Positions 26,315-36,200 of a stretch of 41,914 nt of DNA are shown one piece after another; the first letter of the stretch is position 1; every line of letters begins with the position of its first letter. Source of the DNA: Marinobacterium halophilum (GTDB lineage: Bacteria > Pseudomonadota > Gammaproteobacteria > Pseudomonadales > Balneatricaceae); the NCBI RefSeq assembly GCF_003014615.1, contig NZ_PYGI01000029.1:1-41914 (forward strand), in the 5' to 3' direction. Made by a program: the position numbers and the translations under genes. Under the pieces are notes generated by a model. That model saw only the letters and a list, made by a program, of their open reading frames with translations, was not told the DNA's origin and made no database searches.

Positions 26315-27517
26315 ATGATTGAACATAAATTTGCCGACGATGCGGCGATCATCGCGTTTGTCCGCCGCCACACTCGCCTGTTTACCGATGACGCTGAACT
26401 GATAGTCAGCGAGATCGGGGATGGCAACATCAACTTCGTTTACCGCGTGGCCGAGCCGGGCGGTGCCAGTGTGATCGTCAAACAGGCGCTGCCCTATGTG
26501 CGCATTATTGGCGAGGCCTGGCCGCTGTCGCTGGACCGCAACCGCATCGAGGCCGAGGCGCTGGTGCTGGAAGCGGAGCATGCCGGTGAGTGGGTGCCGG
26601 AGGTCTATCACTATGAACAGCCGCTGGCCGCGATCATCATGGAAGACGTGGGTGACCATCAGAATTTGCGTCATGCGCTGATTGCCCGTCGTAACCTGCC
26701 GCAGCTGGCCGAACATCTGGGTCTGTTCATGGCGCGGACCCTGTTCTACAGCAGCGATATGCACCTGGATGCGCACCAGAAAAAGGATCTGGTGAAGCGA
26801 TTCATCAATCCGGACCTGTGCAAAATCACCGAAGATCTGTTTTTCCTCGATCCCTTCTGCGATCACGAGCGCAATGCGATCAACCCGCCGCTGCGCCCGG
26901 CGGTTGAAGCCCTGTGGCGGGATGATCTGCTCAAGGTGGAAGTGGCCGAACTGAAGTATGCCTTCCTTAACCGTGCCGAGGCACTGCTGCACGGTGACCT
27001 GCATTCCGGTTCCATTTTTGTCACTGAAACCAGCACTCAGGTGATTGATCCCGAATTTGCCTACTTTGGCCCGATCGGGTTCGATATCGGCAGTCTGATC
27101 GGCAACCTGCTGCTCAACTGGTGCGGTCAGCATCAGTTGGCGGGTGAGGCGGGTGAGCGCGAAGCCTGGCGTGATTGGCTGTTGGTGCAGCTGGAGCAAC
27201 TCTGGCATCACTTCAGTCGTGAGTTCAGCCGCCTGATGCGCGACGAGACGACCGACCTCAGCCTGCAGAACGAACACTGGCAGCAGCGCCGTTTGCTGCA
27301 GATCTGGCATGACAGTCTTGGCTTTGCCGGTACCGAAATGATCCGTCGCACCATCGGCCTGGCGCATGTGGCCGATCTGGAATCGATCGAAGACGCGACC
27401 CAGCGGGCCCAGGCGGAGGCCATGGCCCTGCATCTGGGCCGTGAACTGATCATGGACCGTACCCGCATCAACTCGATGGAAGCACTGGTGGATCTGATCT
27501 GCCAGCTTAATGACTGA
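26315..27517 (+). CDS. mtnK: 5-Methylthioribose kinase
   Basis: Aminoglycoside-phosphotransferase-fold kinase of 400 residues that phosphorylates methylthioribose on C1. Seen: N-terminal [11 protein letters not shown] nucleotide loop, lysine in [11 protein letters not shown], catalytic HGDLHSGS (226-233) and metal-binding [15 protein letters not shown] (from 245). The family usually has HGDLHTGS; Ser for Thr is conservative. The start MIEHKFADD fits the family; the frame open back to 26231 has no resemblance. It is divergent from mtnA and lies 25 bases before pxpA, so kinase and 5-oxoprolinase are probably transcribed together. Confidence 0.94.
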   Translation: MIEHKFADDAAIIAFVRRHTRLFTDDAELIVSEIGDGNINFVYRVAEPGGASVIVKQALPYVRIIGEAWPLSLDRNRIEAEALVLEAEHAGEWVPEVYHYEQPLAAIIMEDVGDHQNLRHALIARRNLPQLAEHLGLFMARTLFYSSDMHLDAHQKKDLVKRFINPDLCKITEDLFFLDPFCDHERNAINPPLRPAVEALWRDDLLKVEVAELKYAFLNRAEALLHGDLHSGSIFVTETSTQVIDPEFAYFGPIGFDIGSLIGNLLLNWCGQHQLAGEAGEREAWRDWLLVQLEQLWHHFSREFSRLMRDETTDLSLQNEHWQQRRLLQIWHDSLGFAGTEMIRRTIGLAHVADLESIEDATQRAQAEAMALHLGRELIMDRTRINSMEALVDLICQLND

Positions 27518-27542
27518 ACCCTTGGAGAGGGCGGTGCATGTG

Positions 27543-28307
27543 ATGGACAGGAAACTGCTGCTCAACTGTGACATGGGCGAGAGCTTCGGCCTCTGGAACA
27601 TGGGGCTGGATGAACAGGTCATGCCGCTGGTGGACATGGCGAACATCGCCTGTGGCTTCCACGCGTCTGATCCGGTGACCATGACCCGCACCGTACTGCT
27701 GGCCAAACATGCGGGGACTCGGATCGGTGCCCACCCGAGCTATCCTGATCTGGTCGGCTTTGGTCGGCGCAGCATGCAATGCCACCCGCAGGAAGTGGTG
27801 TCGATGATCCAGTACCAGCTTGGTGCGCTGGACGGCATCGCCCGTGCTCATGACGTGAAGGTCAGTTACATCAAGCCGCACGGGGCTCTGTATAACGACA
27901 TGATGCAGGATCACGACATGCTCCGGGCGGTTCTGGAAGGCGTGACCCGCTATGACCGCAGCTTGCCGCTGATGCTGATGGCCACCGCCGATAACACCGT
28001 CGTTTCGAGCATTGCCGAAGAGTTCGGTGCGCTGCTGATGTTCGAGGCGTTTGCCGACCGTGCCTATGACGAACGCGGCTTTCTGGTGCCGCGTAGCGTG
28101 GTCGGCTCGGTCTACCATGACGAAGCACGCATTGTTGAGCAGTCATTACGGCTGGCGCGAGAGGGCGTGGTCGAGACGCTGGATGGCACCACGGTTGCGC
28201 TGGCAGCGGATACCCTGTGTGTCCACGGTGACAATGCGGAGTCGGTGCAGGCGGTGCAGCACATCCGCGCGGCACTGGATCAGCTCTACAGCGGCACCGA
28301 CGCATGA
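27543..28307 (+). CDS. pxpA: 5-Oxoprolinase subunit A (LamB/YcsF family)
   Basis: The PxpA subunit of the bacterial ATP-dependent 5-oxoprolinase, which opens 5-oxoproline to glutamate together with PxpB and PxpC. Seen in 254 residues: NCDMGESFG at the N-terminus, [26 protein letters not shown] and KPHGALYN, the four hallmarks of the family. I chose ATG 27543; GTG codons at 27534 and 27540 are closer to the GGAGAGG site (27524-27530) and remain possible. Four-base overlap with pxpB. Confidence 0.93.
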   Translation: MDRKLLLNCDMGESFGLWNMGLDEQVMPLVDMANIACGFHASDPVTMTRTVLLAKHAGTRIGAHPSYPDLVGFGRRSMQCHPQEVVSMIQYQLGALDGIARAHDVKVSYIKPHGALYNDMMQDHDMLRAVLEGVTRYDRSLPLMLMATADNTVVSSIAEEFGALLMFEAFADRAYDERGFLVPRSVVGSVYHDEARIVEQSLRLAREGVVETLDGTTVALAADTLCVHGDNAESVQAVQHIRAALDQLYSGTDA

Positions 28308-28990
28308 TTCACTGGAGCATCGACAACGCCGGTCCGGATGCGTTGCTGATCCGTTTTGGCCAGCAGATCGATACCGCATTAGTGCCGGTGATTCGGGCGG
28401 TCTCAGACCAGTTGGCACAGGCGCTGGGGCCAATAGTGCGTGATCTGGTGCCCTCATATACCACGTTGATGCTGGTGTATGACCCGGTGCAGATCGACTT
28501 TGCCCATTTGGTGCAGCGGATCAACAGTTTGCTGGCACACCTGGAAGTGACCTCGGCCGAGGTCGGGCATCTGGTCGAGATACCGGTGTACTACGGCATC
28601 GAGGTGGGCCCTGACCTGGAGCGGGTGGCGCAGCTGCACAACATCAGCATCGATGATGTCATCCGCTTGCACACGGCGCGGGATTATCATGTATTCGCCA
28701 TCGGTTTCGCCCCCGGTTTTGCCTATATGGGCGAAGTCGATCCGGCGTTGCGAACCCCGCGTCTGGAGACCCCGCGTACTCAGGTACCCGTAGGGTCTGT
28801 TGCACTGGCGGACCAGCAGACCGCGGTTTACCCGGTGGTTTCGCCAGGGGGATGGAATATATTGGGGCGGACACCGGTCAAAATGTTTGATCCAGAACGG
28901 GCAGATTTGTGCCCGGTGGCGACCGGTGATCGGGTGCGTTTCGTGCCGATCTCGCGGGCGGCGTTTCTGGCAGCGGGGGGTATGCTCTGA
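28304..28990 (+). CDS. pxpB: 5-Oxoprolinase subunit B (KipI-like)
   Basis: Subunit of 228 residues. The [13 protein letters not shown] segment, the [25 protein letters not shown] region (seen as two parts) and [12 protein letters not shown] are the KipI/PxpB signatures; PxpB pairs with PxpC to form the carboxylase-like partner of PxpA. In Bacillus the relative KipI inhibits a sporulation kinase, but in this pxpA-B-C order the enzymatic role is the natural reading. ATGA junction with pxpA and TGATG junction with pxpC. Confidence 0.93.
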   Translation: MIHWSIDNAGPDALLIRFGQQIDTALVPVIRAVSDQLAQALGPIVRDLVPSYTTLMLVYDPVQIDFAHLVQRINSLLAHLEVTSAEVGHLVEIPVYYGIEVGPDLERVAQLHNISIDDVIRLHTARDYHVFAIGFAPGFAYMGEVDPALRTPRLETPRTQVPVGSVALADQQTAVYPVVSPGGWNILGRTPVKMFDPERADLCPVATGDRVRFVPISRAAFLAAGGML

Positions 28991-29925
28991 TGCGGGAACC
29001 GACGAGCGGATTACGCGTACTTAACCCCGGCATTCTGGCACTGGTACAAGATCTGGGCCGTTTCGGTTATCAACAGCTGGGGTTATCCACAGGCGGTGCG
29101 GCGGATGAACATGCCTACCTCTGGGCCAACCGTTTGCTGGGCAATGTACCGGGGGCCGCAGCGGTGGAGGTCTGTTACGGGGGACTTAAACTCGAAGCCG
29201 AGGTGGCGACGCGAGTGGCGGTCACTGGGGCAGATCTGCAGCTGACCCTCAACGGCCAGCCGGTGAGCCCGTGGCAAACCCTGAACCTGGTGCCGGGTGA
29301 TCAACTGGCGTTCGGTTACCCGAAAACCGGTGTACGCGCTTATCTGGCGGTGCAGGGCGGGCTGCAGATCAAGCCGGTCTATGGTTCGGTGGCTACCGTG
29401 ATGCGTGAACAGATCGGTGGGCTGGATGGCTGTGGCGGCAAGCTGAAAGTCGGAGACCTGCTGCCGTGTTTCGGGGCAGACCCAGCGCGGCATTTCAGGG
29501 TCACCACCGGTTACATCCCCGATTACACTCAGCCGCTCACGCTGAGGGTGATTGAAGGGCATCAATGTGCATTATTTCCGGCAGAGATGCTGGCGCGTTT
29601 TTACAGCGAGGCGTATGAGATCAGCCCGCAAAGCGACCGTATGGGTGTACGCCTGTCTGGCCCGGAACTGCACCCGCTGGCTGACGGTATTATCTCGGAA
29701 GGGATCAGTTTTGGGGCCATCCAGGTGCCCAAGGATGGCCAGCCGATCATCTTGCTAAAAGATCGTCAGACTATCGGTGGGTATCCCAAACTGGGCACGG
29801 TGTTTGCGCTGGACGCGTTCATGCTGGCGCAGCGGCAACCGCATACGGATATCCGCTTTGAGCCCATGCCGTTACATGAAGCGCAGCTGGAACTGCAGCG
29901 GTTTTATCGGTTTTTCGGCGTCTGA
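28990..29925 (+). CDS. pxpC: 5-Oxoprolinase subunit C (biotin-dependent carboxylase-like, KipA-like)
   Basis: Subunit of 311 residues. VQDLGRFGYQQLGLSTGG, AYLAVQGG, SDRMGVRLSGPEL, EGISFGAIQVPKDGQPIILLKDRQT (seen in parts) and GGYPKLGTV are the KipA/PxpC family patterns. The ATG shares its A with the pxpB stop, so subunit ratios are likely held by coupling. Last gene of the mtnK-pxpABC unit; its stop lies inside an inverted repeat shared with the convergent DUF5610-like gene. Confidence 0.93.
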   Translation: MREPTSGLRVLNPGILALVQDLGRFGYQQLGLSTGGAADEHAYLWANRLLGNVPGAAAVEVCYGGLKLEAEVATRVAVTGADLQLTLNGQPVSPWQTLNLVPGDQLAFGYPKTGVRAYLAVQGGLQIKPVYGSVATVMREQIGGLDGCGGKLKVGDLLPCFGADPARHFRVTTGYIPDYTQPLTLRVIEGHQCALFPAEMLARFYSEAYEISPQSDRMGVRLSGPELHPLADGIISEGISFGAIQVPKDGQPIILLKDRQTIGGYPKLGTVFALDAFMLAQRQPHTDIRFEPMPLHEAQLELQRFYRFFGV

Positions 29926-29953
29926 TTCAGTGCCGGCACGGCTGTTGAATCAG
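29922..29953. terminator. Nested palindrome between pxpC and the convergent gene
   Basis: CTGATTCA (29922-29929) and TGAATCAG (29946-29953) make a perfect eight-base-pair outer stem; a second palindrome, GTGCCGGCAC, lies in the loop. Both convergent stop codons are within the outer stem. Likely a bidirectional transcription stop, though no T run is present. Confidence 0.45.
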
Positions 29954-31095
29954 GCGTCTGTTTCGGCCGCTTCAGTGTCATCGGCTTCAGGCAGCGGCAG
30001 CACCGTATCCACCAACAGCTTCAGGTTGTCGCGGTAGCTGTCCTTGAGGGCTTCGAAGGCATCCTGGAAACGGCTGTCCTGCTCGATCATGCCACCGAGC
30101 AACTCGCGTCCTGCCTGTGCCGGTGATTGCAGGAAGCCCAGCGACGGCGCACCCGCACTTTCGGCCAGGTCCTTCATCAACTGCCCCAGGCGCAATCCGG
30201 GCTTGTCCACCGGCTGATCCAGCCCGCCGACCTGCTCATAGGTACTGGCCTGCGCCCAGCTGCGGCTGTAACTCATGTCCAGCTGCATCGATTGCAGCTC
30301 GTTGGGGTCAAAGCTGATATCGGCACTCTGTTCAAACGCCTTCTGTACGTCGCCGTTGAAAAACTCGTCAGCCACACCCGCAATATCACGGATCATCTGC
30401 TGCAGAGCATCGAGTTCGCCTTCGTCCAGTTCACCCTTTACGCTGAACTGATACTGGCTGCTTTCGCTGCGGCTGACATCCATCCAGGCCGCCGAATTGC
30501 CCTGGTTATCGACTCCGGCACCGTAGCTGGCATCATAGCTCTGATTACGGCTGAAGCGGATGGAGACTTCATCGCCATCCTGCGTTTTCACCGTCAGCGA
30601 CATGTCCTCGGCGTTGCGGTAACGCTCGGCTCCGCCGATGACCGCCTGCGCCGTTGCCTCGCGGCTACCGGGCGCAATTTCGGCCAGCGCGTCGAAAGTC
30701 AGTTTTTCAGTTTCATCCACCTGTGCCGCGATGCTGCCGTTGAGCACATTGAGGCTGTCCAGTACTTCGCGCGCTTCCTTAAACCCCTTCTCAACGCCTT
30801 TTACCGCCGCGTTGTACATCTCGTTCAGACGCTCATCGGACGCGCCCCGTGACCGCGCCGCATCCAGCCCCTTGGCCACAAAATCACTGATCCGCCCCGC
30901 CACCTTGTCGGGCGTGAAATTCTCGGCATCCAACCCCGACAACTTATCTGCGGTCATGCCCGGGATCTTGTCGGCCAGTTTGCCCAACAACACCTGGGTA
31001 GCATCTTGCGAACCAGCGGACCGGTTGTTTGATCCGTTGATGTCATTCTGAGGGCGGGGTGAATGGATCTGTGGGGTGGAAACCAGAACTTTCAT
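29950..31095 (-). CDS. DUF5610-like protein, function unknown
   Basis: A 381-residue protein with no signal peptide or membrane helix. The first 35 residues are low-complexity and probably disordered. The segment at about 60-130 (VAGRISDFVAKGLDAA and AVKGVEKGFKEAREVLDSL) resembles the DUF5610 helical pattern. A middle beta-rich part (SLTVKTQDGDEVSIRFS, QYQFSVKGELDEGEL) and a helical C-terminal part rich in Asp and Glu follow. No catalytic motif is visible. The start ATG at 31095 has only a weak site upstream. It is convergent with pxpC and divergent from the WYL regulator. Confidence 0.65.
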   Translation of the reverse strand: MKVLVSTPQIHSPRPQNDINGSNNRSAGSQDATQVLLGKLADKIPGMTADKLSGLDAENFTPDKVAGRISDFVAKGLDAARSRGASDERLNEMYNAAVKGVEKGFKEAREVLDSLNVLNGSIAAQVDETEKLTFDALAEIAPGSREATAQAVIGGAERYRNAEDMSLTVKTQDGDEVSIRFSRNQSYDASYGAGVDNQGNSAAWMDVSRSESSQYQFSVKGELDEGELDALQQMIRDIAGVADEFFNGDVQKAFEQSADISFDPNELQSMQLDMSYSRSWAQASTYEQVGGLDQPVDKPGLRLGQLMKDLAESAGAPSLGFLQSPAQAGRELLGGMIEQDSRFQDAFEALKDSYRDNLKLLVDTVLPLPEADDTEAAETDA

Positions 31096-31243
31096 GGCAA
31101 TCTCGGCACTTGGGATTTGTCGGGTGTTGGAACTGTATCGGCGGACTGACCACCAGCTTGAGCTTTTGTTGACTATGGCGCAGATGAGAGACGGGGTAGC
31201 ATGTAGGTTCTACAGTACAGGAGTCCAAGGAGGACGAGCGTTT

Positions 31244-32098
31244 ATGCCTGATATTACGGATGAGATTGTCGTTTATAAGCCGGAGCAGGTGTGGCGTTAC
31301 TGGCTAATTGAGTTAGTCAGTTACTGGGAAGGCAGCCTGAATGCTACTCGGCTTGCCCGCATCTGTAACATCGGTCGACAGCAGGCGACAGCTGACCTCA
31401 AGGGTTATAGGTTGCAGCGTCCTGATAACTTGTATTACAACTCATCGCTCAAAACCTACCTGCCGACACAAGACTTTCAATACCACTGGATCAGCGGCGA
31501 TGTAGCCGAGTATCTGAGCTGGGTGAGTGGCAAACATGCCTCCGCGTTTGTGGATGTACATATTCCCTGCCAATGCCTGCAGCACCCGTCACGTAATGTC
31601 CCTGCTGAATTGATGCGCAAACTGGTGCGCAGTATTCGAGAACAGCGCCGTATCGAAGTGGACTATGTCTCTTTGACCAATCCCGATCACGATGGCCGTG
31701 TCATCGTACCCCACACCTTTGTGAATACAGGCCTGCGCTGGCACCTCAGAGCCTGGTGTGAAAAGGCACAGGCCTATCGTGATTTTGTGCTGAGTCGATT
31801 CAGGCCGGACGCTTCATTGTTGGACGTGTCGCCCAACGGGGCAGGTCATGACGAAGCCTGGAACACCGAGGTAACGCTAGTGCTGAAGCCAGATCCCCGT
31901 CTTGCGGAGAACAAACGGACGGTACTGGTCCATGACTACTCCATGCAGGATGGAGAGCTTAGGCTTAAGACCCGTGCCGCCTTGGCTCAGTATCTACTGC
32001 AGGAGATGCATATCAACCACAAAATACTGGATGGCAACCCGGACGCCCAGCAGTTGATATTGGCCAATCTTGACGATGTGCGGCGCTGGCTGTTTTGA
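31244..32098 (+). CDS. WYL-domain transcriptional regulator (CapW/BrxR-like) upstream of the cas operon
   Basis: A 284-residue regulator: an N-terminal winged-helix region (about 15-75, with LNATRLARICNIGRQQATADL as helix-turn-helix), a WYL domain (about 120-195, with RIEVDYVSL, PHTFVNTGLRWHLRAWC and YRDFVLSRF), and a C-terminal WCX-like tail. The RWHLRAWC and YRDFVLSRF segments closely resemble CapW/BrxR repressors, which control CBASS and BREX operons. The start at 31244 has AAGGAGG ten bases upstream; the frame open to 31076 is unsupported. It points the same way as cas1, which starts 133 bases later, so it is a candidate repressor or sensor of the CRISPR-Cas operon. The ligand is unknown. 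Its role on cas genes is inferred from position only. Confidence 0.85.
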   Translation: MPDITDEIVVYKPEQVWRYWLIELVSYWEGSLNATRLARICNIGRQQATADLKGYRLQRPDNLYYNSSLKTYLPTQDFQYHWISGDVAEYLSWVSGKHASAFVDVHIPCQCLQHPSRNVPAELMRKLVRSIREQRRIEVDYVSLTNPDHDGRVIVPHTFVNTGLRWHLRAWCEKAQAYRDFVLSRFRPDASLLDVSPNGAGHDEAWNTEVTLVLKPDPRLAENKRTVLVHDYSMQDGELRLKTRAALAQYLLQEMHINHKILDGNPDAQQLILANLDDVRRWLF

Positions 32099-32099
32099 A

Positions 32100-32127
32100 C
32101 CTGTCGCGTTAGACGACAGGTAGTTTT
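32100..32127 (+). terminator. Hairpin between the WYL gene and cas1
   Basis: CCTGTCG and CGACAGG form a perfect seven-base-pair stem around a seven-base loop, followed by TAGTTTT, two bases after the WYL gene stop. It looks like a Rho-independent terminator that would separate regulator and cas transcription; the same inverted repeat could instead be an operator for the dimeric regulator. Confidence 0.55.
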
Positions 32128-32146
32128 GTACAGTGTTGAGGCCACG

Positions 32147-32209
32147 ATGATGAAGGGATACAAAAGCGTAATACCCCTGATGCTCAAGCTCAGTATCAGC
32201 AACGTGTAA
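32147..32209 (+). CDS. Possible 20-residue leader ORF before cas1
   Basis: ATGATGAAG at 32147 follows a GAGG site with five-base spacing and opens 20 codons ending at TAA 32207-32209, 22 bases before cas1. The peptide starts MMKGYKSV and is moderately hydrophobic and basic. I do not recognise it. Short length means this can be chance; it is listed because of its good ribosome site and its position in the control region of the cas operon. Confidence 0.25.
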   Translation: MMKGYKSVIPLMLKLSISNV

Positions 32210-32231
32210 AGGCGAGTTAAAGGATAGGGAC

Positions 32232-33209
32232 ATGGACGACTTTTCACCTTCAGACCTCAAAACCATCTTGCACTCCAAGCGAGCCAACTTGTTCTACCTG
32301 GAATACTGCCGCGTCATGCAGAAAGATGGCCGCGTGCTTTATCTCACCGAAGCCAGTAAAGAAAACCTCTACTTCAATATCCCCATCGCCAATACCACGG
32401 TGTTGCTATTAGGTAATGGCACTTCCATTACCCAAGCCGCCATGCGCATGTTGGCACAGGCCGGTGTCCTGGTCGGCTTTTGTGGTGGCGGTGGCACCCC
32501 GCTCTATATGGCCTGCGAAGTGGAATGGCTCACCCCACAAAGCGAATATCGTCCTACCGAATATCTACACGGCTGGATGCAATTCTGGTTTGAGGATGAA
32601 AAACGACTCACCGCTGCCAAGCACTTTCAACAGGCTCGCATTCAATACCTGCAAAGCGTCTGGCAAAAAGACCGAGACCTCAAACTGGAAGGTTTTGACG
32701 TTAACGATAGCCCGATCCAAAAAGCGCTGACCACCTTTCATAGCCGCACAGATGTCGCTACAGCATCATCCGAGCTGCTGCTAACCGAAGCCCAGCTCAC
32801 TAAGGTGCTGTACAAATACGCCGCCAACAATACCCAGTTGAGTAACTTTACCCGCCAGCACCAATCTCAGGACAAGGCCAACGACTTCTTAAACCACGGT
32901 AATTACCTTGCCTATGGCCTGGCCGCCAGCTGCTTATGGGTGCTTGGCATACCTCATGGGTTTGCGGTCATGCACGGAAAAACCCGTCGGGGCGCTTTGG
33001 TGTTTGATGTGGCTGATCTGATTAAAGATGCCATCGTACTGCCCTGGGCTTTTATTTGCGCGAAGGAAAACGCCACCGAGCAAGAGTTCCGCCAGCAGGT
33101 ACTACAAGCCTTCACCGACCATAAGTCACTGGATTTTATGTTTGATACCGTCAAGGCCATCGCCCTGCAGGAATTCACACCAGAGGCGATAGAGGCGCAG
33201 CAACTATGA
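32232..33209 (+). CDS. cas1: CRISPR integrase Cas1, type I-F
   Basis: Cas1 joins new spacers into the array with Cas2 (here fused to Cas3). The 325-residue protein has the subtype I-F form: LHSKRANLFYLEYCRVMQ near the N-terminus, LLLGNGTSITQAA, and metal ligands E186 (LLLTEAQLTKVLYKYA), H248 (FAVMHGKTRRGALVFDV), D259 and D262, with H-to-D spacings of 11 and 14 as in Pseudomonas aeruginosa Cas1. AAAGGATAGGGAC precedes the start. It overlaps cas2-3 by four bases. All catalytic residues appear intact, so adaptation should be possible. Confidence 0.96.
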   Translation: MDDFSPSDLKTILHSKRANLFYLEYCRVMQKDGRVLYLTEASKENLYFNIPIANTTVLLLGNGTSITQAAMRMLAQAGVLVGFCGGGGTPLYMACEVEWLTPQSEYRPTEYLHGWMQFWFEDEKRLTAAKHFQQARIQYLQSVWQKDRDLKLEGFDVNDSPIQKALTTFHSRTDVATASSELLLTEAQLTKVLYKYAANNTQLSNFTRQHQSQDKANDFLNHGNYLAYGLAASCLWVLGIPHGFAVMHGKTRRGALVFDVADLIKDAIVLPWAFICAKENATEQEFRQQVLQAFTDHKSLDFMFDTVKAIALQEFTPEAIEAQQL

Positions 33210-36200
33210 TGGTCACCTTCGTCTCCCAGTGTGAGAAAAAAGCACTGCCCAGAACCCGTCGCGTGCTGGACGCCTTCGCCAACCGCATCGGTGACAACAC
33301 CTGGCAAACCCTCATCACCGAAGATGGCTTGCTTACCGTCAAGAAAATGCTGCGCCAAACTGCCAGTAAAAGCACCGCTGTCAGTTGCCACTGGATACGC
33401 TCCCGATCCCGCAGCCAGTTGTTGTGGGTAGTGGGCAATAAACGAAAATTTAACAGTGAAGGAGTTGTGCCGGTAAACCGAACGGAACAGGATCTACCCA
33501 GTAGCGATGTGGCAGATAACTGGCGTTATTTACCCTTAATCAAAACCTTTACCGGGCTGGCAGCCCTGCTGCATGACTGGGGTAAAGCCACCAAACTGTT
33601 TCAGGATAAGTTGAACCCCCAGTCAAAAAATACGTTTAAAGGCGACCCGCTGCGCCATGAATGGATCTCCAGTTTACTGCTGATGTCGCTGATCCGTTCC
33701 GGTGACAACCCGACGCAGGATCAAAGCTGGCTGGCTCCTTTGATCGAAAAAGACTTGGATGAAACTCAGTTGCAGAGTGCTTTGTCTGTACAGGCAGAGC
33801 TTTCTCGGCCCTTTGCGGACTTGCCGGATGCGGCAAGTCTGGTGCTCTGGTTAGTGTTGTCACATCACCGGCTGCCAAAAGCACAAGACCGGGATAAAGC
33901 CAATTGTGCAGAACGAACGAATGAGACGCCGCAGAGTTTGCTGGCGCGGATCAGCGCACAGTGGGGCTATGAAAACCGTTTTGAAGATGATGAATTTCAG
34001 AAGCGCCTGCCGGACTGTTTTGTTTTTCCGCAGGGCTTACTCAGTGAATCATCTAAGTGGTGCACCGAGCTGAGTCATCGTGCCCGTCAACTGAGCGAGC
34101 AGTTACCATTATTTTCGGCGGCGGTTAAAGATGGCAGTTGGCGTACGATTGCCCACCATGCGCGTCTCTGTCTTATGCTGGGCGATCACTATTATTCCTC
34201 AAAAGAGAACGATAAAACCTGGGAGTCCTCCGTTGCTCTGTATGCCAATACGGGACTGGATCAGGATAATCAACGCCAACTGAAACAGAAGCTGGATGAG
34301 CATCTGGTAAACGTGGCTGCAGCCGCAGTTAGAGCCAGTGGTTACCTGCCGGATTTTGAAAATCAGCCTCCGGTGGCGCAGGACGTAACCGCGTTAGCCC
34401 CTAAAAAAGACCTGGCACCCGAGCTTAAAAAGCAGTTTGGCTGGCAAGATAAAGCGGTAACAGTACTCAAGGATTACCGAAAGGAAACCGATGATAAAGT
34501 CAGCGGTTATTTCATCGTCAATATGGCCAGTACCGGGCGGGGTAAAACCCTAGCCAACGCCAAAATTATGCAGGCGCTGTCACAAGATCAGCAAAGCCTG
34601 CGCTTTGTTCTGGCTCTGGGCCTTAGAACCCTGACCCTTCAGACCGGTGATGAATACCGTGACCGAATCGACCTGAAAGAGGATGAGCTGGCGGTGCTGA
34701 TCGGCTCGAAAGCGATTCTGGAACTGCATCAGGGCGATCAGGTGCCACAGGAAAAAGAGGAACAGGAGCCCGACGCAGCAGAGCAGGGATCTGAGTCTGC
34801 AGAATCTCTTTTGGAGACAGATGAACAGATTGACTGGTGCCAAGGGGATGAGCACTGGCAAAACCTGTTGCCGGAAGAAGAGCTGACCACCGTGCTGACC
34901 GGTACCAAAGAGCGGGCGCTGCTGTACGCACCAGTCTTGGCCTGCACCATCGACCATATTATGGGCGCGACCGAAACCGTTCGGGGTGGCCGTTATATTC
35001 TGCCCAGTCTGCGCTTGATGTCGTCCGATCTGGTAATCGATGAGGTTGATGATTTTACCGGCGAAGATTTAGTCGCCATTGGCCGTTTGATCCACCTGGC
35101 AGGGATGCTGGGCCGCAAGGTAATGATCTCGTCAGCGACAATCCCGCCGGATCTGGCACTGGGCTATTTTACCGCTTATCAAAAAGGTTGGGCGCTGTTT
35201 GCCGCCAGCCGACAGCATAATAGTCAGGTGGCTGCAGGCTGGACGGATGAATTTAAAACCGAGCTGGTGACCATCAGTCAGGGAGAGAACGATGTTTCAC
35301 ATTATCAGGCCGGCCATGAAAACTTTGTTGCTAAGCGTATTAGTAAACTGAAACAGGAGCCGGTTAAACGGCGGGCTGAGATTTTAACCCTGCCGGAAAA
35401 AAACGATACCGACTCCGCCGATAACCTGTTTTTCAGTACTGTGCAGAAGGGGGTTCTGAACAAACATCAGCAGCACTTTACTCGGGATGATAAAACCGGC
35501 TGCCAAGTCTCTTTTGGTGTCGTGCGCTGCGCCAATATCAAACCCTGTATTGATCTTACTGAATACCTGTTGGCGGCAGATTGGCCGCAAGATACCGAGG
35601 TACGGGTGATGGCTTACCACAGCCAACAGGTACTGCTGCTGCGCCATGCCCAGGAGAAGCATCTGGACAAGGTGTTGAAACGCAAATATCCGGTGAATGA
35701 CCCGAAAGACGGAGCTTTTTATCAGTCTGGTATCCGGCAACATCTGGACACCTGCGGCACAAAAAATCTGATCTTTATTCTGGTGGCGACCCCGGTTGAA
35801 GAAGTCGGGCGCGACCATGATTTTGACTGGGCGGTGGTAGAGCCCTCTTCCTACCGCTCAATTATTCAGCTGGCGGGCAGGGTGCGCCGACATAGGGGCG
35901 CACTGGATAATGAAAGCCCCAATATGGCACTGCTGCAATACAACCTGAAAGGCTATCGTAATCCGCAGGCGGATAGTGTTTTTAGCCGACCGGGTTATGA
36001 GCAGCGTAAAGGTAGTAAGAATGAAACATGGCAGCTATTTTCAAGAGACTTGCGTGATCTGGTTGATGTTAAATCAATAGAACAAAGAATTGATGCTGCT
36101 CCGCGTGTAGCCAAAGATTCCAGCTTTCAATTGGCAGCATTAGAGCATTTTGCTATTGGCCAAACATTAAGTTGTCATTATCTGAAAGGAAAGGCCGAAC

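Noticed and set aside
26294-27706. A 470-codon open frame on the minus strand opposite mtnK
   Set aside because: mtnK on the plus strand has all family motifs; the antisense frame is a by-product of its codon use and resembles no protein.
31096-32231. A stray CRISPR-repeat-like element (CreR type) near the cas genes
   Set aside because: Neither gap around the WYL gene contains a match to the repeat stem or to the CTTAGAAA handle.
33206-33480. Missing cas2 gene
   Set aside because: The Cas2 domain is fused to the N-terminus of Cas3, as is normal for type I-F.
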